Assembly: GCF_013408245.1 (NCBI RefSeq)
Contig: NZ_JACBYS010000001.1
Location: forward strand, 558,001 to 622,000
Length of the DNA stretch: 64,000 bases
Reading direction: 5' to 3'
Origin: Duganella sp. 1224
Lineage (GTDB): Bacteria; Pseudomonadota; Gammaproteobacteria; Burkholderiales; Burkholderiaceae_D
Below the pieces are notes generated by a model. That model did no database searches, was not told where the DNA came from, and was given only the letters and a program-made list of their open reading frames with translations. Shown in pieces: positions 46,456 through 58,983 of this stretch. The position numbers and the translations under genes were made by a program. Position 1 is the stretch's first letter, and each line of letters starts with the position of its first letter.

Positions 46456-47055
46456 GTGACGACAGAACGCGAGTGTGACCAATTGCTGGTCGAACGGGTC
46501 CGTGACGGCGACAAGCAGGCGTTTGACATGCTGGTGGCGAAGTACCAACGCCGGCTGATGCGCCTGCTGTCGCGTATCGTGCACGACCCTGCCGAGGCGG
46601 AGGACGTGGTGCAGGAAACCTTTATCAAGGCATATCGGGCGTTGCGGCATTTTCGCGGCGACTCGGCCTTCTACACCTGGCTGTACCGCATCGGCATCAA
46701 TACCGCCAAGAACCACCTGGCGACGCAGGGGCGGCGCACGCCCACGTCCACCGACGCCGACAGCGAACAGGCCGAAGGATACGATGGCGAGCATCTGCGC
46801 GACATCAATACGCCAGAATCCATGCTGGCCAGCAAGCAAATCGCCCAGACCGTCAACGCAGCGATGGATGCCTTGCCGGTGGACTTGCGGACCGCGATCG
46901 CGCTGCGCGAGATCGAGGGCTTGAGCTATGAGGAAATTTCCGACATCATGGCCTGTCCCATCGGGACCGTGCGCAGCCGCATCTTCCGCGCCCGCGAAGT
47001 CATCGCCGAGAAATTGAAACCCTTGCTGGATATGCCGGTTGACAAGCGCTGGTAA
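46456..47055 (+). CDS. rpoE: ECF sigma factor RpoE (AlgU-like)
   Basis: The 199-residue sigma factor has region 2 (DMLVAKYQRRLMRLLSRIV, EAEDVVQETFIKAYRAL, FYTWLYRIGINTAKN) and region 4 (DLRTAIALREIEGLSYEEIS, GTVRSRIFRARE). It directs envelope-stress transcription. The GTG start at 46456 has GAGGA 7 nt upstream and gives exactly the usual family length. Upstream in-frame reading would run into the ygfX-like gene. The genes rseA and degP follow. Confidence 0.96.
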   Translation: MTTERECDQLLVERVRDGDKQAFDMLVAKYQRRLMRLLSRIVHDPAEAEDVVQETFIKAYRALRHFRGDSAFYTWLYRIGINTAKNHLATQGRRTPTSTDADSEQAEGYDGEHLRDINTPESMLASKQIAQTVNAAMDALPVDLRTAIALREIEGLSYEEISDIMACPIGTVRSRIFRAREVIAEKLKPLLDMPVDKRW

Positions 47056-47102
47056 GGCGGGAATGATGATGATATTCGGCAACTTATGATGGCGGGATCG
47101 TG

Positions 47103-47384
47103 ATGGACACCGATAAACAGCTGCGTGAACATATCTCGGCACTGGCCGACGGCGAATTGCCGGACAGCGAACGCGAACTGGCCCTGGCCGCGCTCGACAC
47201 TCCCGAAGGGCAGGCGGCCTGGCGCGCCTACCACCTGGCCGGCGACGTGCTGCGCGGCGCCCCCGCTCCCGGCCTCAGCGCCGGCTTCAGCGCCCGCCTG
47301 GCGGCGCGGCTGGCGGCCGAGGCGCCCCACGCGCCGGCGCCGGCCGATCTTGAAGAACAGCCGGCCGCCATCATTTTCCCCTAA
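47103..47384 (+). CDS. rseA: Short RseA-type anti-sigma factor without membrane anchor
   Basis: The 93-residue protein has the RseA N-terminal sigma-binding domain (LREHISALADGELPDSERELALAAL, then WRAYHLAGDVLRG). It then ends after an Ala/Pro-rich tail. Typical RseA/MucA proteins are about 190-220 residues with a transmembrane helix near 100 and a periplasmic domain cleaved by DegS; none of that is encoded here. No frameshifted remainder is visible before degP. No rseB follows. The GTG at 47100 and ATG at 47103 are both possible starts. Confidence 0.85.
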   Translation: MDTDKQLREHISALADGELPDSERELALAALDTPEGQAAWRAYHLAGDVLRGAPAPGLSAGFSARLAARLAAEAPHAPAPADLEEQPAAIIFP

Positions 47385-47525
47385 GCCTGCTGGCTTTATA
47401 ATCTTTTCGCGCATACGGCATAGCGACTTTTCGCTTACCATGTGCTAGCCTCTCGTCGCGCCAACCACGCCGACGCGATGGCGGCGCGCTTGCATCCTGA
47501 CTTTTCAAGAAGAGACCGATACTCC

Positions 47526-49019
47526 ATGAAAAATAACTTCTCTGCTGGTAGTAAAACGTTGTCCGCGCTGGTCCTCGGCGCCAGTTTATGGATGTCCCTG
47601 GGGATGTCGCCCGCCACGGCAGCCTCGCCGGTCACCGGCGCCGTCATCGGCTTGCCGGACTTTGCCGACCTGGTCGACCGCGTTGGCCCGGCGGTGGTGA
47701 ATATCCGCACCACCGAGCGGCCGAAACAGGGCAAGGGCGCCAACGGCCTGCCGGGCGATGACGATATGCAGGAATTGCTGCGCCGCTTCTTCGGCGGCCA
47801 GCTGCCGCCGGGCGCCGCGCCGAATGGCCGCGGCCGCCGTGGCCAGGCGCCGTCCGACGAGCCGGTCAACCGCGGCGTCGGCTCCGGCTTCATCCTGTCG
47901 GCCGACGGCTACGTGATGACCAATGCCCACGTGGTCGACGGCGCCGACGAAGTATTCGTCACGCTGACCGATAAGCGCGAATTCAAGGCCAAGGTGCTGG
48001 GCGCCGACACCAGCACCGACGTGGCCGTGCTGAAGATCGAGGGCGACAAGCTTCCCTTCCTGGTGATGGGCAACTCGGACAAGATCCGCGCCGGCGAGTG
48101 GGTGATTGCCATCGGCTCGCCGTTCAACCTGGAAAACACCGTCACCGCCGGCATCATCTCGGCCAAGGCGCGCGACACCGGCGAATACCTGCCGCTGATC
48201 CAGTCCGACGTGGCGGTCAACCCCGGCAACTCGGGCGGCCCGCTGATCAATATGCGCGGCGAGGTCATCGGCATCAACTCGCAGATCGCCACGCTGTCGG
48301 GCGGCTCGAACGGCATTTCGTTCGCGGTGCCGATCAACGAGGCGATCCGCGTGTCGGAACAGCTGAAGAAGAACGGCAAGGTCACGCGCGGCCGCATCGG
48401 CGTGCAGATCGGCGAAGTCAGCAAGGAAGTGGCGGAATCGCTGGGCCTGAAGAACGCGCAGGGCGCCGAGGTGGCGCTGGTGGAGCCGGGCGGTCCTGCC
48501 GACAAGGCGGGCATCAAGGCCGGCGACATCATCCTGAAGTTTAACGGCACCTCGGTCAACCGTTCGTCCGACCTGCCACGCCTGGTGGGCGACAGCGCGC
48601 TGGACAGCAAGGCCACCGTGACCGTGTGGCGCAAGGGCGCCGAGCTGACGCTGCCGGTGACGGTGGCCGAGCTGGACGCGGACAAGGGCGCCAAGGCCGG
48701 CAAGGGCAAGGGCGGCAAGCCGGCGCCGGAAGCGGCCAAGGCCAACGCGCTGGGGCTGAAGGTGATCGACCTCAGCGCCGAGCAGAAGAAGGAGCTGGGC
48801 GTGGACGGCGGCGTGCTGGTGGATTCGGCCGAGGGCGTGGCGGCCAATGCCTCGCTGGAGGAGGGCGATGTGCTGTTGCAGCTGAATAACACCGAGATCA
48901 GGAACGCCAAGCAGTTCAATGAGCTGGTGGCCAAGCTGGATCCGAAAAAGCCGTCGGTGCTGCTGGTGCGCCGCGACGATTCGACCCGCTTCATTTCGCT
49001 GCGGCCAACCGCAAAGTAA
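47526..49019 (+). CDS. degP: Periplasmic serine protease DegP/MucD
   Basis: The 497-residue protein has a signal peptide (ALVLGASLWMSLGMSPATAA) and a trypsin-like domain with H135 (TNAHVVDG), D165 (TDVAVLKI) and S236 (GNSGGP). Two PDZ domains follow. It degrades or refolds damaged envelope proteins. The ATG at 47526 begins the signal peptide; the longer frame upstream is spurious. A TATAAT at 47397-47402 hints at its own promoter. It is a classical target of RpoE. Confidence 0.95.
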   Translation: MKNNFSAGSKTLSALVLGASLWMSLGMSPATAASPVTGAVIGLPDFADLVDRVGPAVVNIRTTERPKQGKGANGLPGDDDMQELLRRFFGGQLPPGAAPNGRGRRGQAPSDEPVNRGVGSGFILSADGYVMTNAHVVDGADEVFVTLTDKREFKAKVLGADTSTDVAVLKIEGDKLPFLVMGNSDKIRAGEWVIAIGSPFNLENTVTAGIISAKARDTGEYLPLIQSDVAVNPGNSGGPLINMRGEVIGINSQIATLSGGSNGISFAVPINEAIRVSEQLKKNGKVTRGRIGVQIGEVSKEVAESLGLKNAQGAEVALVEPGGPADKAGIKAGDIILKFNGTSVNRSSDLPRLVGDSALDSKATVTVWRKGAELTLPVTVAELDADKGAKAGKGKGGKPAPEAAKANALGLKVIDLSAEQKKELGVDGGVLVDSAEGVAANASLEEGDVLLQLNNTEIRNAKQFNELVAKLDPKKPSVLLVRRDDSTRFISLRPTAK

Positions 49020-49024
49020 CCGAA

Positions 49025-49110
49025 GTCGTCCCGGCGAAAGCCGGGCGGTCCGCCGCTGCGGCCCATGCCGAGCTTATTCAGCATGGGTTCCGGCGTGCGC
49101 CGGAACGACG
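49025..49110. repeat. REP-like element between degP and the glutaredoxin-like gene
   Basis: A diverged pair of GC-rich hairpins (about 49025-49045, GTCGTCCCGGC...GCCGGG; 49083-49110, GGGTTCCGGCGTGCGCCGGAAC) resembles the element at 12506-12591. It ends 8 bp before the next gene start and may affect mRNA stability between the two genes. Confidence 0.65.
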
Positions 49111-49118
49111 CGCTGACG

Positions 49119-49391
49119 ATGCATTTCACACTGTACTCCCGCAGTTATTGCCATTTATGCCAGGACATGCTGGACGCGCTGATGCGCCTCCAGCCACCGG
49201 GTCGGACCTTCACCGTCGACGTCATCGACATCGACGCCGCCAACGACCCGCAGCTGCTGGCGCAATACGACGAACTGGTGCCCGTCTTGTTCGCCGATCT
49301 GTCCCAGCCGGAACTGTGCCACTACTTCCTGGACGAAGCCCGGGTGCGCGAAGTGCTGAAACGCCAGGCAAGTGCATTTCGCGTGGCATAA
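49119..49391 (+). CDS. Glutaredoxin-like protein (DUF836)
   Basis: The 90-residue thioredoxin-fold protein carries C11 and C14 in YCHLC, then FTVDVIDIDAANDPQLLAQY and the cis-Pro region DELVPVLFAD. It probably works as a small thiol reductant. The ATG at 49119 lies just after a REP-like repeat and has no strong ribosome site. A terminator follows. Confidence 0.85.
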   Translation: MHFTLYSRSYCHLCQDMLDALMRLQPPGRTFTVDVIDIDAANDPQLLAQYDELVPVLFADLSQPELCHYFLDEARVREVLKRQASAFRVA

Positions 49392-49449
49392 ATCGGGCTT
49401 TCCACTCTGAAATCCGGTAAAATGCCGGGGCAAAGCATATTTCCACAAG

Positions 49450-49488
49450 GCGCTCGCCAGGGCTTCGCCCCGTTCGGAGCGCTTTTTT
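49450..49488 (+). terminator. Terminator before lepA
   Basis: GCGCTC (from 49450) and GAGCGC (49477-49482) form the outer stem, with an inner GGGCTTCGCCC hairpin, followed by six T. It separates the grx-like gene from the lepA operon. Confidence 0.8.
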
Positions 49489-49533
49489 GTATTGTGGGCC
49501 CGTCGTGTCCAACCTGTTTTTGAATATTTGTTA

Positions 49534-51323
<1,790 letters not shown>

Positions 51324-51327
<4 letters not shown>

Positions 51328-52241
51328 GCCTGCAAGTCATCTTAGGAAACTTTGCATTAATCCTGTTCGTGCTGATGGTGATCACCGGCGTGATCTGGTG
51401 CCTGGACGTGTTCTACTTGGCCAAGCAGCGCCGCGCCGCCGCCGACCGCGCGCTGGCCGAGTACGACGCCCGCACCGCCAAGGCCACCGCCGACGGCATC
51501 AAGCTGGACAACCTGGGCAAGCGCGGCGAACTGGAAGCCGGCATCCTGCGCCAGCCGACCTGGATCGAGTACTCGGGCAGCTTCTTCCCGGTGATCGCGC
51601 TGGTGTTTTTCCTGCGCTCCTTCCTGTACGAGCCGTTCAAGATTCCGTCGTCGTCGATGGTGCCGACCTTGCTGGTGGGCGACCTGATCCTCGTGAATAA
51701 GTTCACCTACGGCATCCGCCTGCCGGTGATCAACAAGAAAATCATCCAGATCAACGACCCGCAGCGCGGCGATGTGATGGTGTTCAAGTATCCCAAGGAT
51801 ATGAGCCAGGATTACATCAAACGCGTGATCGGCGTGCCGGGTGATAAAATTACGTATGAAAACAAGCGCTTAACCGTCAACGGCGTGGAAGTGAAGTACA
51901 CCCCGCTGGACGATTACCTGAACGACGAGCGCCTGGTGTACAACAAGCAATTCGAGGAAAACCTGACCGGCGTCAGCCATCGCATCCTGAATGACGACAG
52001 CAAGCCGACCTACAGCCGCGAGGCGGTGGACCCGTTCCCGCACAACGAGAACTGCACCTACCGCTATGAAGGCTTTACCTGCGTAGTTCCGGCGGGCAAC
52101 TACTTCATGATGGGCGACAACCGGGACAACAGCCTCGACAGCCGCTACTGGGGCTTCGTGCCGGACAAGAATATTGTCGGCAAGGCATTCTTTGTCTGGA
52201 TGAATCTGGGTAACCTGCGCCGTATCGGTAGCATCCACTAA
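51324..52241 (+). CDS. lepB: Signal peptidase I
   Basis: The 305-residue inner-membrane protease has two N-terminal helices. The catalytic Ser is S111 in PSSSMVPT and the general base is K166 in [11 protein letters not shown]; box [14 protein letters not shown] is present. It removes signal peptides from exported proteins such as DegP. It is translationally coupled to lepA. Confidence 0.97.
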
Positions 52242-52252
52242 AAGGGGCTAAG

Positions 52253-52627
52253 ATGCACAAACGACAGGAAGGCATTTCGCTGGTAGGCTTGATCGTGGTG
52301 TTGGCGGTGTTGGGCTGTGTCCTGATGCTGGCCCTGAAGATTGTGCCGACCTACATGGAGTACCGCGCGATCCAGAACGCCATCGTCACGGCCAAGGCCA
52401 CCGGCGGCGGCGTGGCCGAGATCCAGAAGTCGTTTGACGCCAGCGCCACGGCCGGCTACATCAGCTCGATCAGCAGCCGTGACCTGATCATTGAAAAAGA
52501 CAACGGCGAGACGGAAATCAGTTTCGCCTACGAGAAGAAAATCCCGCTGGTCGGACCGGCCAGTTTGTTGCTTGAGTATGAAGGCACCACCGCCAAGCGT
52601 GGCGCCAAACCCGCGAAAACCGAATAA
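52253..52627 (+). CDS. DUF4845 single-pass membrane protein
   Basis: The 124-residue protein has a pilin-like N-terminus (GISLVGLIVVLAVLGCVLMLALKIVPTYMEY) followed by a small periplasmic domain (SASATAGYISSISSRDLIIE). Its place between lepB and rnc is conserved in many beta- and gammaproteobacteria. The function is unknown; a link with protein export is only inferred from location. Confidence 0.85.
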   Translation: MHKRQEGISLVGLIVVLAVLGCVLMLALKIVPTYMEYRAIQNAIVTAKATGGGVAEIQKSFDASATAGYISSISSRDLIIEKDNGETEISFAYEKKIPLVGPASLLLEYEGTTAKRGAKPAKTE

Positions 52628-52642
52628 AGAACCGACCACATA

Positions 52643-53431
52643 ATGAATCTCCAGTTATTGCAAACTCGTTTAGGCTACACGTTCCAGGATGCTGGTCTTC
52701 TACAGCAGGCCTTGACGCACCGTAGCCACAGCAGTGTGCATAACGAACGGCTGGAGTTCCTGGGCGATTCGGTGCTGAACTGCGTGGTGGCCTCCATCCT
52801 GTACGAGCGCTATATCGAGATCGACGAGGGCGACCTGTCGCGCCTGCGCGCCAACCTGGTCAAGCAGCAGTCGCTGTACGAAATCGCGCAGAAACTGGAG
52901 CTGTCGCACTTCCTGCGCCTGGGCGAGGGCGAGCTGAAATCGGGCGGCTTCCGCCGGCCGTCGATCCTGGCCGATACGCTGGAGGCGCTGCTGGGCGCCA
53001 TTTTCCTCGACGGCGGCTTCGAGCCGGCGCGCGCGGCCATCCGCTCGTTCTACATTCCGATCCTGGACTCGGTCGATCCGCAAACGCTGGGCAAGGACGC
53101 CAAGACGCTGCTGCAGGAATTCCTGCAGTCGAAGAAGATCTCGCTGCCGCTGTACAACGTGATCGCCACCCACGGCGCCGCGCACAGCCAGGAATTCGAG
53201 ATCGAATGCCTGGTGCCGAAACTCGGCATCCAGGTGTTTGGCCGTGGCGGCAGCCGCCGCGCCGGCGAACAGGCCGCCGCCAAGCTGGCGCTGGCCGCCG
53301 CCGAACAGGCGGTGCAGAAGGCGCCGGCCGCCGCCCGCAAGTCCAAGCCGCGCGCGGCGCAACTCAAGCTGGCCGGCATCGCCACCGTGCAGGAGCAGCC
53401 GACGCCGTCGGCCAAGGCAGCCAATAAATAA
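52643..53431 (+). CDS. rnc: Ribonuclease III
   Basis: The 262-residue endonuclease has the catalytic signature [12 protein letters not shown] and the second acidic site [17 protein letters not shown] double-stranded-RNA-binding domain is at about 155-225 and an Ala/Lys-rich tail of about 35 extra residues follows. It processes rRNA precursors and structured mRNAs. The era gene follows after 12 bp, as in most bacteria. Confidence 0.97.
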   Translation: MNLQLLQTRLGYTFQDAGLLQQALTHRSHSSVHNERLEFLGDSVLNCVVASILYERYIEIDEGDLSRLRANLVKQQSLYEIAQKLELSHFLRLGEGELKSGGFRRPSILADTLEALLGAIFLDGGFEPARAAIRSFYIPILDSVDPQTLGKDAKTLLQEFLQSKKISLPLYNVIATHGAAHSQEFEIECLVPKLGIQVFGRGGSRRAGEQAAAKLALAAAEQAVQKAPAAARKSKPRAAQLKLAGIATVQEQPTPSAKAANK

Positions 53432-53443
53432 CAAGAGAACACC

Positions 53444-54349
53444 ATGACGACCGAAACGACTTCCGCCGACAACTTCCGCTGCGGCTATATCGCCATTGTG
53501 GGCCGCCCCAACGTGGGCAAGTCCACGCTGATGAACACCCTGATCGGCGCCAAGGTCAGCATCACCTCGCGCAAGGCGCAGACCACGCGCCACCGCATCA
53601 CCGGCATCCAGACCTATGACGACGCCCAGTTCATCTACGTCGACACGCCGGGCTTCCAGACGCGCCACGCCAATGCGCTGAACAAGAACCTGAACAAGAC
53701 CGTCACCAACACCTTGATCTCGTCGGATCTGATCCTGTTCGTGATCGAGGCGGGCACCTTCGGCCCGGCCGACCAGCAGGTGCTGGATCTGCTGCCGACC
53801 GAGGTGCCGGTGATCCTGGTCATCAACAAGGCCGACCGCGTGAAGGACAAGGCGGCATTGATGCCGTTCGCGCAGCAGGTCGCGGCCAAGTTCAACTTCG
53901 CCGCCATCGTGCCGGTATCGGCCAAGCTGCGCTTCCAGCTGGACGGCCTGGAAAAGGAATTGAAGAAGTTCCTGCCCGAGAACGAGGCCATCTTCGGCCC
54001 GGACGACATCACCGACCGCAGCGAAAAATTCATGGCGTCGGAAATCGTGCGCGAGAAGCTGTTCCGCTTCGTCGGCGACGAGCTGCCGTACACCAGCACC
54101 GTGCTGGTCGAGAAGTTCGAGCAGGAGGGCGATCTGCGCCGCATCTTCGCCGCCATCCTGGTGGAACGCGACACGCACAAGTCCATGATCATCGGGAACA
54201 AGGGCGCGCGCCTCAAGGAAGTATCGACGCAGGCGCGGCTGGACATGGAAAAGCTGTTCGGCGGCCCGGTGTACCTGGAGATCTGGGTCAAGGTCAAATC
54301 CGGCTGGGCCGATAACGAAGCGGGCCTGCGCGCGTACGGCTACGAGTAA
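53444..54349 (+). CDS. era: GTPase Era
   Basis: The 301-residue GTPase has G1 [10 protein letters not shown]3 DTPGF, G4 NKAD and a C-terminal KH domain ([19 protein letters not shown]). It binds the 3' end of 16S rRNA and helps mature the 30S subunit. It is co-transcribed with rnc and recO. Confidence 0.97.
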   Translation: MTTETTSADNFRCGYIAIVGRPNVGKSTLMNTLIGAKVSITSRKAQTTRHRITGIQTYDDAQFIYVDTPGFQTRHANALNKNLNKTVTNTLISSDLILFVIEAGTFGPADQQVLDLLPTEVPVILVINKADRVKDKAALMPFAQQVAAKFNFAAIVPVSAKLRFQLDGLEKELKKFLPENEAIFGPDDITDRSEKFMASEIVREKLFRFVGDELPYTSTVLVEKFEQEGDLRRIFAAILVERDTHKSMIIGNKGARLKEVSTQARLDMEKLFGGPVYLEIWVKVKSGWADNEAGLRAYGYE

Positions 54350-54362
54350 GCACACCACCAGC

Positions 54363-55199
54363 ATGTCCACCACGCCAGACGCCACCCTGGACGCACCGCG
54401 CGACGCGGCGCCGGTGGAGGCGGGCGTACCTGCGGCGCCGGCGGCCACGCCCAAGCGCCCGCGCGCGCCGTCGCGCGAGCGCACCGTCGGCACCAAGGTC
54501 GCCGGCCAGCCGGCCTTCGTGCTGCACAGCTATCCCTACAAAGAAACCAGCCTGATTATCGACCTGTTCACGCGCGACTACGGCCGCGTGGCCCTGATCG
54601 CCAAGGGCGCCAAGCGCCCGCACTCGCAACTGCGCGGCGTGCTGCAGACCTTTCAGCCGCTGTCCAGCAGCTGGGTGGGCAAATCCGAACTGCGCACGCT
54701 GACCGACGCCGAATGGGTGGGCGGCATGCTGCCGCTGGAGAAAACCGCGCTGCTGTGCGGCTTCTACCTGAACGAACTGCTGGTCAAGCTGCTGGCGCGC
54801 GACGACGCCCACCCGGCGTTGTTCGACCACTACGTCTCCACCCTCAACCAGCTCGCGCACAACGAGCCGGCGCCCATCGTCTTGAGAAAGTTCGAACGAG
54901 CCTTACTTAAAGAGACGGGCGTTGCGGCCGACTTCTCGCGCTGCGTCGAAACGCGCAGCGCCGTGCGCGCGGACGTGGTGTACGTCGTCGATCCCGAGCG
55001 CGGCCCGCGTCCCGAGCGCGCCTCCGACCCGTGGCCGCGCGTGGCCGGCAAGACGCTGCTGGACATGGAATGCGAAGACTACGAGGACATCGCCACCCAG
55101 GTGCAGAGCAAGCAGCTGATGCGCTTCCTGGTCGCGCACCACCTGAACGGCGCGCCGTTGAACACCCGGCAGATTCTGATCGATCTGTCCCAGTTATAA
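54363..55199 (+). CDS. recO: DNA repair protein RecO
   Basis: The 278-residue protein has an OB-fold domain ([23 protein letters not shown]) and a helical C-terminal half. It loads RecA on SSB-coated DNA with RecR. The first 45 residues are Ala/Pro-rich and absent from most RecO, so the real start may be later, although no better-placed start codon with a ribosome site was seen. Confidence 0.93.
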   Translation: MSTTPDATLDAPRDAAPVEAGVPAAPAATPKRPRAPSRERTVGTKVAGQPAFVLHSYPYKETSLIIDLFTRDYGRVALIAKGAKRPHSQLRGVLQTFQPLSSSWVGKSELRTLTDAEWVGGMLPLEKTALLCGFYLNELLVKLLARDDAHPALFDHYVSTLNQLAHNEPAPIVLRKFERALLKETGVAADFSRCVETRSAVRADVVYVVDPERGPRPERASDPWPRVAGKTLLDMECEDYEDIATQVQSKQLMRFLVAHHLNGAPLNTRQILIDLSQL

Positions 55200-55211
55200 G
55201 AGAAAACAACA

Positions 55212-55976
55212 ATGAGCTTCCTGCAACCATCCGGCACCATCATCGACCTGGGCGTGAACATCGACCACGTCGCCACCTTGCGCAACGCGCGCGGCACCCG
55301 TTACCCGGACCCGATCCGCGCCGCGCTGCTGGCCGAGCAGGCTGGCGCCGACTGCATCACGCTGCACCTGCGCGAAGACCGCCGCCACATCAAGGACGCC
55401 GACGTCATCGCGCTGGCGCCGCAGCTGATCACCCGCATGAACCTGGAAGCCGCCGTCACGCAAGAGATGATCGACTTCGCCTGCAAGATCAAGCCGGCCG
55501 ACGTTTGCCTGGTGCCGGAAAAGCGCACCGAAGTCACCACCGAGGGCGGCCTCGATGTGGTCGGCCACTACAACGCCGTCGAGCGCGCGGTGAAGCAGCT
55601 GCAGGCCGAAGGCATCCGCGTGTCGCTGTTCATCGACGCCGAAGAGGCGCAGATGGACGCCACCGCCGCCATCGGCGCGCCGGTGATCGAACTGCACACC
55701 GGCCGTTACGCCGACACCGAAGGCGCCGAGCAGGCAGCCGAGCTGGAACGCATCCACCGCGGCGTGCTGTATGGCGTGGGCAAAGGGCTGAAGGTCAACG
55801 CCGGCCACGGCCTGCACTACACCAACGTGCAGGCGATTGCCGCCATTCCGGAAATCGCCGAACTGAATATCGGCCACGCCATCGTCGCCCACGCGGTGTT
55901 CGTCGGCTGGGAGAATGCCGTGCGCGAGATGAAGGCCATCATGGTCTCGACCCGCATTGGCCGGGGCGCGTCATGA
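55212..55976 (+). CDS. pdxJ: Pyridoxine 5'-phosphate synthase
   Basis: The 254-residue TIM-barrel enzyme makes pyridoxine 5'-phosphate. PdxJ motifs: [43 protein letters not shown] and [11 protein letters not shown]. Its stop overlaps acpS (ATGA), a widely conserved pair. Confidence 0.97.
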   Translation: MSFLQPSGTIIDLGVNIDHVATLRNARGTRYPDPIRAALLAEQAGADCITLHLREDRRHIKDADVIALAPQLITRMNLEAAVTQEMIDFACKIKPADVCLVPEKRTEVTTEGGLDVVGHYNAVERAVKQLQAEGIRVSLFIDAEEAQMDATAAIGAPVIELHTGRYADTEGAEQAAELERIHRGVLYGVGKGLKVNAGHGLHYTNVQAIAAIPEIAELNIGHAIVAHAVFVGWENAVREMKAIMVSTRIGRGAS

Positions 55977-56368
55977 TTTACGGGATCGGCACCGACATCT
56001 GCAAAATCCCGCGCATCGAAGCGGCGCTGGCGCGCCATGGCGACCGTTTTGCGAAGAAGATCCTCGGGCCGCAGGAGTTTGAGAAGTATTTGGCGCGCAA
56101 GGCCAAGCATCCGGTGCGCGGCATCCGCTTCGTGGCCACGCGCTTCGCCGCCAAGGAAGCGTTCTCCAAGGCCATCGGCCTGGGCATGCGCATGCCGATG
56201 ACCTGGCCCGCCGCGCAGATGCTGAATCATCCGAGCGGCAAGCCGATGATCGTCTGCAGCGGCGTGCTGAAAGAATTCATGGAAAAGAACAAGCTGTCGG
56301 CCCAGGTGACCGTCAGCGACGAAGAAGACTACGCGGTCGCCTTCGTCATCGTGGAGCAGGAAAAGTGA
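55973..56368 (+). CDS. acpS: Holo-ACP synthase
   Basis: The 131-residue enzyme attaches phosphopantetheine to AcpP. The metal-binding GIGTDI at the N-terminus and [13 protein letters not shown] are present. It is coupled at both ends, overlapping pdxJ (ATGA) and uvrC (GTGA). Confidence 0.96.
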   Translation: MIYGIGTDICKIPRIEAALARHGDRFAKKILGPQEFEKYLARKAKHPVRGIRFVATRFAAKEAFSKAIGLGMRMPMTWPAAQMLNHPSGKPMIVCSGVLKEFMEKNKLSAQVTVSDEEDYAVAFVIVEQEK

Positions 56369-58218
56369 CTGAAGAAGTAAGCGATCCGCGCGAAAAAGTA
56401 TTAGCCACCGTCGCCAAGCTGCCCAACCTGCCGGGCGTGTACCGGTACTTCGACGCCGAGGACAAAGTCCTCTACGTCGGCAAGGCGCGCGACCTCAAAA
56501 AGCGCGTGTCCAGCTACTTCCAGAAAAACCTGGCCAGCCCGCGCATCGCCATGATGGTCGAGCGCATCGCCCGGCTCGAAACCACCGTCACGCACAGCGA
56601 GGCCGAAGCGCTGATCCTCGAGAATAACCTGATCAAGGCCCTGAGCCCGCGCTACAACATCCTGTTCCGCGACGATAAGTCCTACCCCTACCTGAAGATC
56701 ACCGGCGGCGACGCCCCGCGCATGGTCTACTACCGCGGCGCGGTGGACAAGAAGAACCAGTACTTCGGACCCTTCCCCAGTTCGTGGGCGGTCAAGGAAT
56801 CGATGCAGATCCTGCAGAAGGTATTCCAGATCCGCACCTGCGAGGAAAGCGTCTACGCCAACCGCACGCGCCCCTGCCTGCTGCACCAGATCGGCCGCTG
56901 CAGCGCGCCGTGCGTCGACCTGATCTCCAGGGAAGACTACCAGCTCGACGTGGACAACGCCGCGCGCTTCCTGCGCGGGCGCCAGTCCGAAGTGCTGGAA
57001 GACCTGGAAAAGAAAATGCACGCCTACGCGGCCGACCTCAAATTTGAGCAGGCGGCGTCGGTGCGCAACCAGATCCAGTCGCTGTCGCGCGTGCTGCACC
57101 AGCAAAGCATGGAAACCACCGGCGACGCCGATGTCGACATCATCGCCGTGCTGGTGCAGGGCGGCCGCGCGTGCGTCAACCTGGCCATGGTGCGCGGCGG
57201 CCGCCACCTCGGCGACCGCGCCTACTTCCCGACCCACGTCAGCGATGCCGAGGCGATTGCCGAAGAGTCGATCGAAGTCGAAGTGCTGGCCGCCTTCCTG
57301 GCCCAGCACTACGCCGACAAATTCATCCCCGGCACGCTGATCCTGAACATCGAATTCAACCACCCGGCGCTGATCCAGGCCTTGCAGGAGCAGTGCGGCC
57401 ACCGCATCAACCTGATCTTCCAGCCGCAGGACCAGCGCCGCAAGTGGCTGGAACTGGCGCAGAAGGGCGCCGAGATCTCGCTGGCGCGGCTGCTGTCGGA
57501 GCAGGGCTCGCAGCAATCGCGCACGCGCGCGCTGGTCGAAGCCTTGCAGCTGGAAGTGGAAGACATCGACACGCTGCGCGTCGAATGCTTCGACATCTCG
57601 CACACGCAAGGCGAGGCGACGCAGGCCTCGTGCGTGGTGTTCCATCACCACCAGATGCAGAATGGCGAATACCGCCGCTACAACATCAACGACATCACGC
57701 CGGGCGACGACTACGCCGCCATGCGCCAGGTACTGTGCCGCCGCTACGAGAAGGTGGCCAATGGCGATGGCGTGATGCCGGACGTGGTGCTGATCGACGG
57801 CGGCAAGGGCCAGATCGAAATGGCGCGCCAGGTGTTCGCCGAACTGGGACTGGACATCAGCCTGATCGTCGGCGTGGCCAAGGGGGAAGGGCGGCGCGTG
57901 GGCCTGGAGACGCTGATGTTCGTCGACGGCCGGCCGCCGCAGGAACTGGGCAAGGAATCGGCGGCGCTGATGCTGGTGGCGCAGATCCGCGACGAGGCGC
58001 ACCGCTTCGCCATCACCGGCATGCGCGCCAAGCGCGCCAAGACGCGCCAGACCTCGCGGCTGGAAGAGATCGAAGGCATCGGCGCCAAGCGCCGCCAGCG
58101 CCTGCTGGCCCGCTTCGGCGGCCTGCGCGGCGTGATGAACGCCAGCGTCGAGGATCTGAAAACAGTTGAAGGCATCTCCAGCGCGCTGGCCGAGGAAATC
58201 TACAAGCAGCTGCACTGA
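56365..58218 (+). CDS. uvrC: UvrABC excinuclease subunit C
   Basis: The 617-residue nuclease makes both incisions in nucleotide excision repair. It has the N-terminal GIY-YIG domain ([20 protein letters not shown]), the Cys cluster ([13 protein letters not shown]), UVR motif, RNase H-like domain and C-terminal helix-hairpin-helix ([12 protein letters not shown]). It starts at GTG overlapping the acpS stop. Confidence 0.97.
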   Translation: MTEEVSDPREKVLATVAKLPNLPGVYRYFDAEDKVLYVGKARDLKKRVSSYFQKNLASPRIAMMVERIARLETTVTHSEAEALILENNLIKALSPRYNILFRDDKSYPYLKITGGDAPRMVYYRGAVDKKNQYFGPFPSSWAVKESMQILQKVFQIRTCEESVYANRTRPCLLHQIGRCSAPCVDLISREDYQLDVDNAARFLRGRQSEVLEDLEKKMHAYAADLKFEQAASVRNQIQSLSRVLHQQSMETTGDADVDIIAVLVQGGRACVNLAMVRGGRHLGDRAYFPTHVSDAEAIAEESIEVEVLAAFLAQHYADKFIPGTLILNIEFNHPALIQALQEQCGHRINLIFQPQDQRRKWLELAQKGAEISLARLLSEQGSQQSRTRALVEALQLEVEDIDTLRVECFDISHTQGEATQASCVVFHHHQMQNGEYRRYNINDITPGDDYAAMRQVLCRRYEKVANGDGVMPDVVLIDGGKGQIEMARQVFAELGLDISLIVGVAKGEGRRVGLETLMFVDGRPPQELGKESAALMLVAQIRDEAHRFAITGMRAKRAKTRQTSRLEEIEGIGAKRRQRLLARFGGLRGVMNASVEDLKTVEGISSALAEEIYKQLH

Positions 58219-58315
58219 GCGGGCGACAATTGCTGCGGTGCTGGTTTAATGCGCGGTGTCAAGGTAGACTAACGGCGCATTACAAAATTTCACGGCCGCA
58301 CATCACTTTTAGCTT

Positions 58316-58897
58316 ATGCCCTTCAATATTCCGATTCTGTTGACCTGGTTGCGCGTTGCGCTGATTCCGCTGGTGGTGGGCGTCTACTACCTCCCCACCA
58401 CCGTGCTGCCGGTGGCGGACCAGAACCTGGCGGCCACGCTGGTGTTCATCATCGCCGCCGTCACCGACTGGTTCGACGGATTCCTGGCGCGCCGCTGGAA
58501 CCAGACCTCGGCCTTCGGCGCCTTTCTCGACCCGGTGGCGGACAAGCTGATGGTGGCCGGCGCCTTGCTGGTGCTGGTGCAGCTGGACCGCGCCAACGCC
58601 GTCATGTCCTTCATCATCATCGGCCGCGAGATCGCCATCTCGGCGCTGCGCGAATGGATGGCGCAGATCGGCGCGTCCAAATCGGTGGCGGTCAGCTCGC
58701 TGGGCAAGATCAAGACCACGGCGCAGATGACCGCCATTCCGCTGCTGCTGTTCCACGACGTGCTGTGGGGCGCGCTGGACAGCCAGTTCTGGGGCGCGCG
58801 CCTGCTGGAAGTGGCGGCGGTGCTGACCGTGTGGTCGATGTTCTACTACCTGCGCCTGGCGTGGCCGCTGATCAAGGAAAAATCCGGCCAACTCTAA
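58316..58897 (+). CDS. pgsA: CDP-diacylglycerol-glycerol-3-phosphate 3-phosphatidyltransferase
   Basis: The 193-residue membrane enzyme makes phosphatidylglycerol phosphate. The CDP-alcohol phosphotransferase signature is visible (DWFDGFLARRWNQ, then FGAFLDPVADK, carrying the DG...AR...G...D...D pattern), within about five membrane helices. It is 97 bp downstream of uvrC and upstream of the tRNA array, the same uvrC-pgsA-tRNA order seen in many proteobacteria. Confidence 0.95.
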   Translation: MPFNIPILLTWLRVALIPLVVGVYYLPTTVLPVADQNLAATLVFIIAAVTDWFDGFLARRWNQTSAFGAFLDPVADKLMVAGALLVLVQLDRANAVMSFIIIGREIAISALREWMAQIGASKSVAVSSLGKIKTTAQMTAIPLLLFHDVLWGALDSQFWGARLLEVAAVLTVWSMFYYLRLAWPLIKEKSGQL

Positions 58898-58924
58898 TCG
58901 TATAAACAATATTTACATTCAGCA

Positions 58925-58952
58925 TTGACAGACGCCGTAGAACCTCTATAAT
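58925..58952 (+). promoter_or_regulatory. Strong promoter of the tRNA array
   Basis: TTGACA (58925-58930) and TATAAT (58947-58952) match the sigma-70 consensus exactly, with a 16-bp spacer. It lies 31 bp upstream of the first tRNA-Gly. Confidence 0.88.
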
Positions 58953-58983
58953 GCTGGCCTGTTGTTGATGACGACGAAGCAAA

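Noticed and set aside
47909..49129. 406-codon frame antisense to degP
   Set aside because: It begins inside the REP-like element and mirrors degP. There is no independent support.
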